Positions 15,102-23,202 of a stretch of 64,000 nucleotides of DNA are shown in pieces. The stretch is from Bacteroidota bacterium (GTDB lineage: Bacteria; Bacteroidota; Bacteroidia; Cytophagales; Cyclobacteriaceae): contig JAFEAL010000001.1 in the NCBI GenBank assembly GCA_018266435.1, forward strand, positions 62,001-126,000. The letters are read 5' to 3'. Numbering within the stretch: position 1 is the stretch's first letter; each line of letters starts with the position of its first letter. Both the position numbers and the translations under genes were made by a program. Below the pieces are notes generated by a model that saw only the letters and a program-made list of their open reading frames with translations, made no database searches and was not told where the DNA came from.

Positions 15102-15650
15102 TTATGCTTGTTTGATAAGCTGAATTTCTGCCTGAATGCGAACTTCATCACTGACCAATACACCACCTGTTTCTAAAGCGGCATTCCAATTCAATCCCCA
15201 ATCTTTTCGGTTGATTTTTCCGGTCAGCGAAAAACCGGCTTTCTCGTGGCCCCAGGGGTCTTTGTTGATGCCACCAAACTCTACATTCAATGCAACTTCT
15301 TTACTTATACCTTTAAGGGTAAGGAGCCCAGTGAGTTGGTATTGATCGTCTTCTGTTTTTTTAAATGCAGTTGATTTGAACTGAATTTCTTTGTGGTTTT
15401 CCGCATCAAAGAAATCGGCTGATCTTAAGTGCCCGTCACGTTTGTCATCGTTTGTGAAAACGGATGAGGCATCAACGGTTACGGTAGTTGTTGACTTAAA
15501 GAAGTCATCTCCGTTAATTTCGATGTTGAATTTTCTAAACTCGCCTTTCACATTAGAAATCATCAGGTGTTTTACTTTGAACAACAGTTCACTGTGTGTG
15601 GGGTCGAGAATCCACTTCGTTTTTGCTGTGGTGGCTGTTAAACTTTCCAT
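15102..15650 (-). CDS. YceI family protein
   Basis: 182 residues. The YceI signature is clear: ILDPTHSELLFKVKHLMISN near the N-terminus, then VKGEF, VDASSVFTNDDKRDGHLRS, and the end KINRKDWGLNWNAALETGG. The fold is a lipocalin-like barrel that binds polyprenyl or other long hydrophobic molecules. There is no signal peptide, unlike E. coli YceI, so this copy is probably cytosolic. It lies 77 bp after the Crp-type regulator in the same direction and may be controlled by it. Ligand unknown. Confidence 0.9.
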   Translation of the reverse strand: MESLTATTAKTKWILDPTHSELLFKVKHLMISNVKGEFRKFNIEINGDDFFKSTTTVTVDASSVFTNDDKRDGHLRSADFFDAENHKEIQFKSTAFKKTEDDQYQLTGLLTLKGISKEVALNVEFGGINKDPWGHEKAGFSLTGKINRKDWGLNWNAALETGGVLVSDEVRIQAEIQLIKQA

Positions 15651-15727
15651 TTGTTTTTTGTTTTAATTGTACCACAAAAATAGAATGGAGCAAAACCCTG
15701 TAAATTGATGTATGGTAAGAAATGAAA

Positions 15728-16321
15728 TTATTTCATGTTAGCATGCCGTTTGGCCAGATCTTTTCTTACCCGGCTTAAACTTTCCGGGGTAATCCCCAGG
15801 TAGGAGGCAATCATCCACTGGGGCACGCGAAGCATCAGGTCAGGATAGAGTTTGATGAAACTCAGGTACCGGATTTCGGCAGAATGAGAAATGAGCATAT
15901 TGATCCGTTTGTACAAAAAACGGATGTGGTTATGCAAAATGAAATCGTTGTAGTTTCTAAAACTTTCACTTTGTGCGGAGAGTCGTTGAATAAATTGTTG
16001 ATCTACAAAGACCACACGGGTTTCTTCAATGGCATCAATAAAATATTCTGAAGGCTCATTAAAACAGGCACTGCTACGGTCGGAGATAAACCAGTTTTCA
16101 GGAGCAAACTGAATAACATGTTCTTTGCCAGTTTCGTCTACGCTGTAAGAACGAAGCAACCCCTTTTCAACGAAAAATGTATGATTGCACATTTCGTCTT
16201 TGCGAAGTAAGTATTGCTGAGGTTTATAAACTTTTGTTTTGAGGTCAGCCGTAATTTTTACGTACTGCTCGTCAGTAATTTCAGCCTTAGAGGTAAAGTA
16301 TGCTCTGAAGTTTTCTAACAT
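15728..16321 (-). CDS. Crp/Fnr-family transcriptional regulator
   Basis: 197 residues. The N-terminal part (about 20-130) is a cyclic-nucleotide-binding-like barrel (KPQQYLLRKDEMCNHTFFVE, followed by KGLLRSYSVDE). The C-terminal part (169-193) is a winged helix with WMIASYLGITPESLSRVRKD as recognition unit. No Cys pattern for an Fe-S cluster is seen, and the classical cAMP-binding Arg/Ser pair is not evident, so the effector is unknown. It lies directly upstream of YceI and pirin on the same strand; local control of these stress-type genes is plausible. Confidence 0.88.
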   Translation of the reverse strand: MLENFRAYFTSKAEITDEQYVKITADLKTKVYKPQQYLLRKDEMCNHTFFVEKGLLRSYSVDETGKEHVIQFAPENWFISDRSSACFNEPSEYFIDAIEETRVVFVDQQFIQRLSAQSESFRNYNDFILHNHIRFLYKRINMLISHSAEIRYLSFIKLYPDLMLRVPQWMIASYLGITPESLSRVRKDLAKRHANMK

Positions 16322-16576
16322 CTTACCCCAATATCGGAATTATAATTTATTGAAATGTAAGTAATGAAGTTTTGAGTACCTGACGGCTGTACATTTTCTG
16401 TAATCAGTTGCTTTTTTGTTCAGATTGGGTTGTAGTTGCTTTCTTAATTTTAAAATTTAAGTTTATAACTAAGTTGCTAGTCAACGTTTGATTTTTTGTG
16501 CGATAATACTTTGGGAGTACGATTCGGTGTAGTTAAATTTTTACGAGATGGAGGATGATTTATTTTATTCAAATAT
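16322..16576. other. intergenic region, no gene seen
   Basis: 255 bp, AT-rich, between the start of the Crp-type regulator and the end of the MFS gene, both on the minus strand. It should hold the promoter of the regulator. No ORF with a known pattern, no T-tract hairpin and no tRNA was found. Confidence 0.5.
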
Positions 16577-17707
16577 TTATACCGGTTGTTTTCTTACCCA
16601 TCCCAGTGCAGTCATCACCACAAAGAGAAAAGCCACCAGCCCCAAGGCTACGCGCAGGCTTTGCCATTGGGCAATAAAACCAATGATGGGGGGGCCAAAT
16701 AAAAAACCAGAGTAGCCTACCGTAGTTACCATAGCCAAGCCAACACCAGGCGGCAAGTCTTTGGTATGGCCGGCTAAGCTGTAACATATTGGTACAATGG
16801 CCGAGAGGCCAATGCCCACCACAAACAGACCTGCTATTACTGCAAAAGGGTGCGTAAATGCTATGGCAATAGAAATTCCAAACGTGGCCACCAGGCCGCA
16901 GGCTACCATCAAATTGCGGTCGCCAAATTTTATTCGAGCCGTGTCTCCCAAAAATCTTCCCAGGGTCATGGCTAATGCAAAGGCAGACAATCCGATGGGT
17001 GCCAGTGCTTTTTCAGCATGAGCTACATTCTCCATATAATTTGTGCTCCAATCGGCCATTGCTCCTTCGCCCAGCATGCTACAAAAAGCAATCACACCGA
17101 TGCTCACCATAGTGGCATTGGGCAGACGAAAAGCCGGCTCATCAGTTTCTTTTTTCGCAGGCTTGTCGTGAATGAGATAATAGCGGGCAACGAATGTGGT
17201 GATCAGACTCAGTACCGACACGGTAAAAAAATGAGTAAAAATGGTCATCCCAAGTTTAGTAAAGAAAGATCCCGCAAAGGCTCCGGCAGCCATACCAATG
17301 CTGAACAAGGCATGAAAGGAAGTCATAATAGGTTTTTGAATTTGTTTCTCAACCATTACGGCCTGTGAGTTCATGGCTACATCTAACATGCCTGAAGAAA
17401 CACCCAGCGTAAAAAATAAAATCACCAGGGCTGGCAAGGTGGGCATCCAGGGGATGAATGGAATCAGCAAGCAATAAAAAAAGGTACCCAAAATGGTAAT
17501 CCTTCTACTGCCGTTGCGTATGATGAGCCAGCCGGTGAAGGGCATAGCGAGCAAGGCACCCACTGATGAAGACAGTAACACCATGCCAATCGTGCCATTA
17601 TCTATACCAAACTGATCCTGAATGCGTGGCAGTCGGGAAAAATAATTAGCATGAACAAATCCGTTGAGGAAAAAGAAAATTTTTACAGCGAGGCGCGAGG
17701 GCGACAT
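16577..17707 (-). CDS. MFS transporter
   Basis: 376 residues, about 12 membrane segments. It starts with a long N-terminal pattern, FFFLNGFVHANYFSRLPRIQ, typical of the YbjJ/fucose-permease-like branch, and has short loops with few charges. The direction of transport is open. Its ATG shares one base with the stop of the Asp-box protein gene (TAATG at 17709-17705), so translation is coupled and the two products belong to one function. Together with the SGNH esterase upstream it could import a sugar released outside the cytosol. Substrate unknown. Confidence 0.8.
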   Translation of the reverse strand: MSPSRLAVKIFFFLNGFVHANYFSRLPRIQDQFGIDNGTIGMVLLSSSVGALLAMPFTGWLIIRNGSRRITILGTFFYCLLIPFIPWMPTLPALVILFFTLGVSSGMLDVAMNSQAVMVEKQIQKPIMTSFHALFSIGMAAGAFAGSFFTKLGMTIFTHFFTVSVLSLITTFVARYYLIHDKPAKKETDEPAFRLPNATMVSIGVIAFCSMLGEGAMADWSTNYMENVAHAEKALAPIGLSAFALAMTLGRFLGDTARIKFGDRNLMVACGLVATFGISIAIAFTHPFAVIAGLFVVGIGLSAIVPICYSLAGHTKDLPPGVGLAMVTTVGYSGFLFGPPIIGFIAQWQSLRVALGLVAFLFVVMTALGWVRKQPV

Positions 17708-19029
17708 TATTTTTTCTTCTTGTGAGTGGCCGAACTACTCGTTTTTTTTATTAGCTCTTGTTCTTTGATGAGAGCAGTCTCTATGCTGGTATGACCGTTG
17801 TCTGTGCGTGTCCAGATAGGGGTGATGAGACCTGCATGAGCATCGATGCCGGTGTGATTTTCTAACCAATGATTGACATCGGGCGTGAACGGACTATCAC
17901 TGATTTTTACTTCGTTAAAATTATTGCCTCCATTGGTGGAATAGGCCAAGTACACATTGGTTTGATTGGTTTCTGCAGATTCTCTCTGGTCAAAATAAAC
18001 CAAGTACACATTGCCGTTGGTTTGATCAACGGTAATCCACGGGCTATATTGATGAGTGCGGGTCGAATCTTGATTAATCCGTTGCGGTTTACCCCAGAAA
18101 TCGCCCCGGTTGCGTGAGCGGATTAACCAAATATCAGTATCGGTTGCACCATTTTTCTGATCGGCCCACGCAAGGTACATTGTTCCTTTAAACCGACCTT
18201 CGCTGTCGTCTAATGCCAACACGGGAGTTCCGTAGTCAACAGATGCGGATTGATTCAATTCTTTTTTTACTTCATGTTGTGTTATGACTATATCATTCTG
18301 AAGCCAAGTGCTTCCATTGTCGTATGAGCGGTCTAAATAAATCTTTTCCCGGTTGGCCCAGGTGGTATAAATTTTTCCATCGCTGCCAATAACGGTCATT
18401 GCTCCTTTTACTGTGTTGTTTTGATCTAAACAATCACCTGGTGTTTCGCTGATTATCACGGGTTTTGACCAACTGGTTCCATTCAATGATTTGCTGAACA
18501 TAATTTGCGACTGGCAGCCGTCTGCATTGCTGCCGTAGGTGTCATACTGCGTCCAGGTTACGCACATAAAATTTCGTTTGGGGTGAACGATGGGCCAAAC
18601 GTTGTGCCTGTCTTTGCGTGGATTGTTGCCAATGGGTGTGCCTTCGCTCCATGTTTCACCTTCGTCATCTGATCGGTGAATGATAACTTGGTCTAACCAG
18701 GTGTTATTGTTTTTTTCTTTTCCGGAAGGGTCAGACGAATGAAACCAAAACAGATGGCCTTTGGCGTTGGAAATGATAACCGGATAGTCGTACGTACCCA
18801 ATGGATATTTTAACGAGGCTGTCTTCCAATTTATACCCGCGTCTTGTGTAAACGTAATGAGGTCAGGGCCTATGCCGGCAACAATATTTTTTAAGTTGGA
18901 TTTATTGATGGCAATGGTGGGCCTGATCGGCTGGTTACTATCAATTTGCCCTGTCAGTTGTATGTTTTTGTATTGAGCTGAAGAAACAGAGGCAATGAAT
19001 ATCAGTAAGAGAGGGCCAATGCGGTTCAT
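17707..19029 (-). CDS. secreted Asp-box (BNR) beta-propeller, sialidase-like
   Basis: I start it at the ATG 19029 (440 residues). The longer frame from 19071 would run 37 bp into the preceding gene, and only the later start gives a signal peptide, MNRIGPLLLIFIASVSSAQ. The mature protein has at least four Asp-boxes (SDDEGETW, SYDNGSTW, SRNRGDFW, STNGGNNF), the mark of six-bladed sialidase-type propellers. I do not find a clear RIP motif or the full Arg triad of true sialidases, so the enzyme name is uncertain and it may be a binding propeller or another exo-glycosidase. Gene order esterase, propeller, transporter supports a role in sugar release. Confidence 0.72.
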   Translation of the reverse strand: MNRIGPLLLIFIASVSSAQYKNIQLTGQIDSNQPIRPTIAINKSNLKNIVAGIGPDLITFTQDAGINWKTASLKYPLGTYDYPVIISNAKGHLFWFHSSDPSGKEKNNNTWLDQVIIHRSDDEGETWSEGTPIGNNPRKDRHNVWPIVHPKRNFMCVTWTQYDTYGSNADGCQSQIMFSKSLNGTSWSKPVIISETPGDCLDQNNTVKGAMTVIGSDGKIYTTWANREKIYLDRSYDNGSTWLQNDIVITQHEVKKELNQSASVDYGTPVLALDDSEGRFKGTMYLAWADQKNGATDTDIWLIRSRNRGDFWGKPQRINQDSTRTHQYSPWITVDQTNGNVYLVYFDQRESAETNQTNVYLAYSTNGGNNFNEVKISDSPFTPDVNHWLENHTGIDAHAGLITPIWTRTDNGHTSIETALIKEQELIKKTSSSATHKKKK

Positions 19030-19034
19030 GCTGA

Positions 19035-19709
19035 CTATAAATATTTTTCTTTTTTTATGAACTCTGCCCAATGGCTATATCCTTTTTGGTTGAGGTGCAA
19101 CCCATCAATTGAATAGATTGCATTCATCCGGCCTTCGGCATCTGAAAAATAGGAATGTAAATCGAGGTACGTAAAGTGTATTTTAGAAGCGTATTTTTTT
19201 AGTTGAGTGTTAATGGTGAGGATGTGCTCAGCCTTTCCTACGAATTTTTTATCTAAGTTCTTGAAGGTTTCGTTGGTTGGTAAAATAGACTGAACATAAA
19301 TTTTGGTTTTGGGTGATCGTCCATGGATTTTGGCTACGATGGAAAAAATATTTTCAATGATTATCTCATCGGGTGTGTTGCGTGAGAGGTCGTTGATGCC
19401 GATTAATATAAAAACTTTTGCAGGCTGGCGGTCAGTAATATCTTTGATGCGGTTGATCACGCCAAAAGTTACATCGCCTGATATGCCCCGGTTTATAGCA
19501 GTGGTGTCAGCTAATAACTTTTTCCAGTCACCGTTTTCGGTGATACTGTTTCCCAGCATGATTACACGGTTTTTAATGATAGGCTCTTTTTTAAAGAGTT
19601 CGTATCGTTTCAGGTAGTGCTCGGGCACGTTAGGAAGGGTATCATAGGAGCGGGCCTGTGCAAAGATTTCTCCGGTCAAAGCCACTAAAAAAACGACTGT
19701 TAACTTCAT
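19035..19709 (-). CDS. SGNH/GDSL-family esterase, exported
   Basis: 224 residues with signal peptide MKLTVVFLVALTGEIFAQ. SGNH blocks: block I GNSIT with nucleophile Ser55, block II RGISGD (Gly78), block III IGIND (Asn106) and block V DGLHLN with Asp202 and His205. All four are present, so it should be an active ester hydrolase, probably removing acetyl groups from carbohydrates, since similar proteins sit beside glycosidases. Its stop is 5 bp before the start of the Asp-box protein, and the MFS gene follows: three tightly linked genes. The exact ester is not known. Confidence 0.85.
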   Translation of the reverse strand: MKLTVVFLVALTGEIFAQARSYDTLPNVPEHYLKRYELFKKEPIIKNRVIMLGNSITENGDWKKLLADTTAINRGISGDVTFGVINRIKDITDRQPAKVFILIGINDLSRNTPDEIIIENIFSIVAKIHGRSPKTKIYVQSILPTNETFKNLDKKFVGKAEHILTINTQLKKYASKIHFTYLDLHSYFSDAEGRMNAIYSIDGLHLNQKGYSHWAEFIKKEKYL

Positions 19710-19797
19710 ACTTAAAAACTAAGCCTTAAAAGTAGGAATCAATTAGCAGATTATCCACTTTGCATTGGTTCGTTTATGATAATTTTGTGTTTCGTTT

Positions 19798-19827
19798 TTG
19801 TGAATTCGCAAATCATCCTTATACTTG
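19798..19827 (+). promoter_or_regulatory. candidate promoter of THX (and trp operon)
   Basis: TTG (19798-19800), 19 bp, then TATACTTG (19820-19827) differs from TAnnTTTG by one base. It starts transcription about 13 bp before the THX ATG. I see no second promoter of this kind before trpL. Confidence 0.5.
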
Positions 19828-19846
19828 CCACACAAATAATTAAGGA

Positions 19847-20029
19847 ATGGGAAAAGGAGATAAAAAATCTAAGCAAGGCAAACGCTGGATCGGATCGTAT
19901 GGAAACTCGCGCAACAGAAAAAAAATTAAAACTCGTCTGAAGCGCCAGACCAGCAGGAAACTGGGTGCGGCCAGCACGGCTGACTCAAAACCTAAAACAA
20001 GAAAAGTAGCTAAGAAAAAAGAAGAATAA
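19847..20029 (+). CDS. 30S ribosomal protein THX
   Basis: 60 residues, highly basic. The start MGKGDKKSKQGKRW and the motif GSYGNSRNRKK match the THX/S31e family found in Thermus and in many Bacteroidota, a small protein sitting in the head of the 30S subunit. The C-terminal half is a longer Lys-rich tail than in the short family members. The stop TAA (20027-20029) is followed at once by the ATG of the trp leader peptide (20030), so a ribosome finishing THX could restart on trpL. That links a ribosomal protein to the trp operon. Confidence 0.88.
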   Translation: MGKGDKKSKQGKRWIGSYGNSRNRKKIKTRLKRQTSRKLGAASTADSKPKTRKVAKKKEE

Positions 20030-20104
20030 ATGAAATTGCATTCAATCAATGCGTGGTGGTGGCACAGATCAATTATTGATCGGTGTATGACTATGTATTG
20101 TTGA
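20030..20104 (+). CDS. trpL: trp operon leader peptide (24 aa, three Trp)
   Basis: A short frame from ATG 20030 to TGA 20104 encodes MKLHSINAWWWHRSIIDR, then CMTMYC. Trp9-Trp10-Trp11 are encoded by three consecutive TGG codons (20054-20062). It lies 74 bp before trpE and ends before a strong terminator. Three Trp in 24 residues at this place is the mark of ribosome-mediated trp attenuation. The ATG follows the THX stop without a gap, so initiation may depend on THX translation. Confidence 0.9.
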   Translation: MKLHSINAWWWHRSIIDRCMTMYC

Positions 20105-20141
20105 AATTTATTTAACCCAGCAATAAAGCCCGCCCGATCAG
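20067..20141 (+). promoter_or_regulatory. trp attenuator alternative hairpins (1:2 and 2:3)
   Basis: Segment 1 GATCAA (20067-20072) pairs with TTGATC of segment 2 (20076-20081), the 1:2 hairpin. Segment 2 TTGATCGG (20076-20083) can instead pair over 8 bp with segment 3 CCGATCAG (20134-20141), which contains the last base of the terminator 5' arm and its loop, so this 2:3 pairing blocks the terminator. Segment 1 begins 5 nt after the last Trp codon and is covered by a ribosome stalled there. This is the classical three-way switch; pairings are seen, mechanism inferred. Confidence 0.8.
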
Positions 20142-20158
20142 CATCAGGCGGGCTTTTT
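20126..20158 (+). terminator. trp operon attenuator terminator
   Basis: AAGCCCGCC (20126-20134) and GGCGGGCTT (20147-20155) form a perfect 9-bp stem with a 12-nt loop, ending in a T5 run. It lies 20 bp before trpE. Confidence 0.92.
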
Positions 20159-20177
20159 ATTTTAATCTGTTTGAAAT

Positions 20178-21578
20178 ATGAAAAAATATAAACTGAATAC
20201 ACATTACAAAAAACTTTTAGCTGACACACTAACACCGGTTAACATTTATTTAAAACTGCGCGATGTGTTTGCCGGAAGCTTTTTGCTGGAGAGTTCTGAT
20301 TACCACGGCAACGAAAACAGTTTATCGCTGATCTGCTGCGAACCGTTGGCCTCGTTTACGGTGCAAGGCAACCAACTGACTAAACGATTTCCAGATGGTG
20401 TATTGAAAGAGGTTCAACTTAACCCCGCGCAAAAAGACCTCCCTGCACTGCTTGAAGATTTTAAGAATTCATTTGAACTGGATATAAGTGATGCGCGGTT
20501 TACTTCGCTTGGTTTATTTGGGTACACTTCATTTGACGCGTCCCGTTATTTTGAAGATGTCGACTTTAAGATAACAGATCGGGCTATTCCCGAGATGATG
20601 TATAAGCTGTTCCGGTATGTGATTGTGGTAGATCATTTTCATAACGACCTGAAGCTGCATGAATTTGTGTATGGTGATGAGCCGGGTAACCTGGAGCGTA
20701 TTGAACAGATCATTTTCAGTAACCGATTTTCTACGTTTAGATTTAGCTCAAAAGGAGAAGAGTCAACCAATTATTCGGATCGCGAATTTATCGAACTGAT
20801 AGAAAAAGGAAAACAGCATTGTTATAAAGGAGATGTATTTCAGATAGTGCTCTCGCGAAGATTTACGCACCCATTTCAAGGCGATGAGTTTAATGTCTAT
20901 CGGGCCTTGCGTTCGATCAACCCATCGCCTTATCTTTTTTATTTTGACTTTGGCAGTTTTAAATTATTTGGTTCTTCACCTGAAGCTCAGCTACAGATAA
21001 AAAACAATCATGCCTACATCTACCCGATAGCCGGAACGTTTAGAAGAAGTGGCAACGACCAGGAAGATGCGGCCCTGGCAGAAAAGCTTTCGGCTGATAC
21101 GAAAGAAAGTGCCGAGCATGTAATGCTGGTGGATTTAGCCCGCAACGACATGAGCCGCAATGCAAGTAATGTAACGGTAGAGGTGTTTAAAGAAGTTCAG
21201 TACTATTCGCACGTCATTCACCTGGTATCGAAAGTATCGGGCAGATTAAATGAAAAAAATTCTTCGGTTCAGCTATTTGCCGATACGTTTCCGGCAGGCA
21301 CCTTATCGGGTGCACCCAAAGTAATGGCCATGAACCTGATCGGCAAATACGAAAATTTAAACCGTAGTTTTTATGGCGGAGCCATTGGTCTTTTCAGCTT
21401 TGACGGGTCGTTAAACAAAGCCATTATGATTCGCACCTTTTTAAGCAAAGACAATACCCTTACGTACCAGGCGGGTGCAGGCATTGTATCTAAGTCCGAC
21501 AGCCCAAGTGAACTGCAGGAAGTGAACAACAAATTGGAAGCCCTGCGCAAAGCCATCAAACGTGCAGAGTCGATCTGA
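20178..21578 (+). CDS. trpE: anthranilate synthase component I
   Basis: 466 residues, cytosolic. With TrpG it turns chorismate and glutamine into anthranilate. Visible motifs: the Trp feedback site LLESSDYHGNENSLS near the N-terminus, and the chorismate-site stretches PIAGTFRRSG, ESAEHVMLVDLARND, GTLSGAPKVMAM and GGAIGLFSFDG. It is somewhat shorter than the enterobacterial enzyme (about 520) but all catalytic blocks are there. It is the first structural gene after the attenuator, so control acts both on transcription (leader) and on activity (LLES site). Confidence 0.97.
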   Translation: MKKYKLNTHYKKLLADTLTPVNIYLKLRDVFAGSFLLESSDYHGNENSLSLICCEPLASFTVQGNQLTKRFPDGVLKEVQLNPAQKDLPALLEDFKNSFELDISDARFTSLGLFGYTSFDASRYFEDVDFKITDRAIPEMMYKLFRYVIVVDHFHNDLKLHEFVYGDEPGNLERIEQIIFSNRFSTFRFSSKGEESTNYSDREFIELIEKGKQHCYKGDVFQIVLSRRFTHPFQGDEFNVYRALRSINPSPYLFYFDFGSFKLFGSSPEAQLQIKNNHAYIYPIAGTFRRSGNDQEDAALAEKLSADTKESAEHVMLVDLARNDMSRNASNVTVEVFKEVQYYSHVIHLVSKVSGRLNEKNSSVQLFADTFPAGTLSGAPKVMAMNLIGKYENLNRSFYGGAIGLFSFDGSLNKAIMIRTFLSKDNTLTYQAGAGIVSKSDSPSELQEVNNKLEALRKAIKRAESI

Positions 21579-21611
21579 AAATTTTATAATTAATGGATAA
21601 CTGTAATTGAA

Positions 21612-22178
21612 ATGAAAATATTAGTTCTGGATAATTACGATTCATTCACCTACAATTTGGTGCACATCCTTCGGGCATTGGGCCATTCACCGGATGTTTA
21701 TCGTAATGATAAGATACGGTTGGAGGAGGTAAAACACTACGATAAAATTCTGCTATCACCCGGACCGGGTTTGCCTGACGATGCGGGAATCATGAAGGCA
21801 GTGATCAAAGAATACGCAACTGCTAAAAGCATTCTCGGAATTTGCCTGGGGCATCAGGGAATTGCCGAAGTATACGGAGCTACACTTTTTAATATTCCCA
21901 ACGTGCTTCACGGAGTCACTTCGTTCACGCAGGTAAAAGACGATAATGAAATTTTATTCAGAGGTGTAACCAAAATTTTTCAAAGTACACACTACCACTC
22001 GTGGGCAGTGCACCCTGAAAGTATCCCGCCCGAAATAATAGTAACGGCCACTAATGACGATGGCTTAGTGATGGGCATCAGCCACGCCCGGTTTGATGTG
22101 AAAGGATTGCAATTTCATCCCGAGTCGATAATGACTACCGAAGGACCTAAGATGATTGAAAATTGGCTGAAGTATTGA
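21612..22178 (+). CDS. trpG: anthranilate synthase component II (glutamine amidotransferase)
   Basis: 188 residues, class I glutamine amidotransferase. Triad: Cys78 in GICLGHQG, His169 and Glu171 in FHPES. The oxyanion stretch LSPGPGLP is at 48-55. It provides ammonia to TrpE in the cytosol. In some bacteria the same subunit also serves PabB in folate synthesis; the trp-operon position makes TrpE the main partner. It lies 33 bp after trpE and is not fused to it. Confidence 0.96.
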   Translation: MKILVLDNYDSFTYNLVHILRALGHSPDVYRNDKIRLEEVKHYDKILLSPGPGLPDDAGIMKAVIKEYATAKSILGICLGHQGIAEVYGATLFNIPNVLHGVTSFTQVKDDNEILFRGVTKIFQSTHYHSWAVHPESIPPEIIVTATNDDGLVMGISHARFDVKGLQFHPESIMTTEGPKMIENWLKY

Positions 22179-22206
22179 TGAACCATTTATAAAGCCATAG
22201 AATGAG

Positions 22207-23193
22207 ATGAAAAAAATATTGACAGAATTAATTGAGCATCGCTCGCTCACCAAAGAAACCGCTCGCCAGGTTTTAGTTGACTTGGCCTCTGGCAAGTTTA
22301 ACCCCAGTCAGGTCTCTGCTTTTATGACGGTGTACATGATGCGCAGCATTACCGTAGATGAACTCGAAGGTTTTCGTGATGCCATGCTGGAACTTTGTAC
22401 CCCGGTTACATTTGATGAACCGGTGATGGATGTGTGCGGCACAGGCGGTGATGCCAAAAACACATTCAATATTTCTACGCTTAGCTCGTTTGTAGTGGCA
22501 GCTGCCGGGCAGCCCGTGGCTAAACACGGCAACTACGGAGTGTCTTCTCTGTCAGGCTCATCTAACATTTTGGAGTATTTTGGATACAAGTTTACTAATG
22601 ACGAAAACGAACTGCACCGATGTCTTGATCGTGCCAATATTTGTTTTATGCACGCACCACTCTTTCACCCGGCAATGAAAAACGTAGCGCCCATACGCAA
22701 AGAACTGGGTGTAAAAACATTTTTCAATATGCTTGGCCCGATAGTAAACCCCGCATGTCCTAAACGCCAGTTGGTGGGTGTTTTTAGTTTGGAGTTGGCC
22801 CGGCAATACGGATACTTATACCAACGAACTGATAAAAATTTTTTAGTGTTGCATTCTACCGATGGGTTTGATGAAGTGTCATTGACCAGCGCCTTCAAGT
22901 GTTTTTCTAACATAGGCGAAACACTCATAGAACCGGAAAAATTAAATATGCTCCGCCTGCATCTAACTGACCTGAAAGGAGGAGATACCATGGATGAATC
23001 AGCTAAAATTTTTATCAATGTGCTGGAAGGCAAAGGAACTTTGGCGCAAAACCAAGTAGTGATTGCTAACGCAGGAATGGCTTTGTATTGTGCAAATCAA
23101 AAAGACGGTATTGAAAAGGCTTTAACCCGGGCAACAGAAGCATTAACATCAGGTAACGCATTAGTGGCTTTTAAAAAATTACTTAAAAAATAA
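22207..23193 (+). CDS. trpD: anthranilate phosphoribosyltransferase
   Basis: 328 residues. It joins anthranilate and PRPP. The PRPP site is CGTGGD (77-82), and KHGNYGVSS (from Lys106) binds the anthranilate/phosphate side; the middle has RKELGVKTFFNMLGPIVNP. It is cytosolic and homodimeric in the family. It lies 28 bp after trpG in the same transcript. Nothing unusual is seen. Confidence 0.97.
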   Translation: MKKILTELIEHRSLTKETARQVLVDLASGKFNPSQVSAFMTVYMMRSITVDELEGFRDAMLELCTPVTFDEPVMDVCGTGGDAKNTFNISTLSSFVVAAAGQPVAKHGNYGVSSLSGSSNILEYFGYKFTNDENELHRCLDRANICFMHAPLFHPAMKNVAPIRKELGVKTFFNMLGPIVNPACPKRQLVGVFSLELARQYGYLYQRTDKNFLVLHSTDGFDEVSLTSAFKCFSNIGETLIEPEKLNMLRLHLTDLKGGDTMDESAKIFINVLEGKGTLAQNQVVIANAGMALYCANQKDGIEKALTRATEALTSGNALVAFKKLLKK

Positions 23194-23202
23194 TGGCTGA
23201 AC

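Noticed and set aside
17707..19071. Longer start at 19071 for the Asp-box protein
   Set aside because: It would overlap the SGNH gene by 37 bp and put a charged stretch before the signal peptide.
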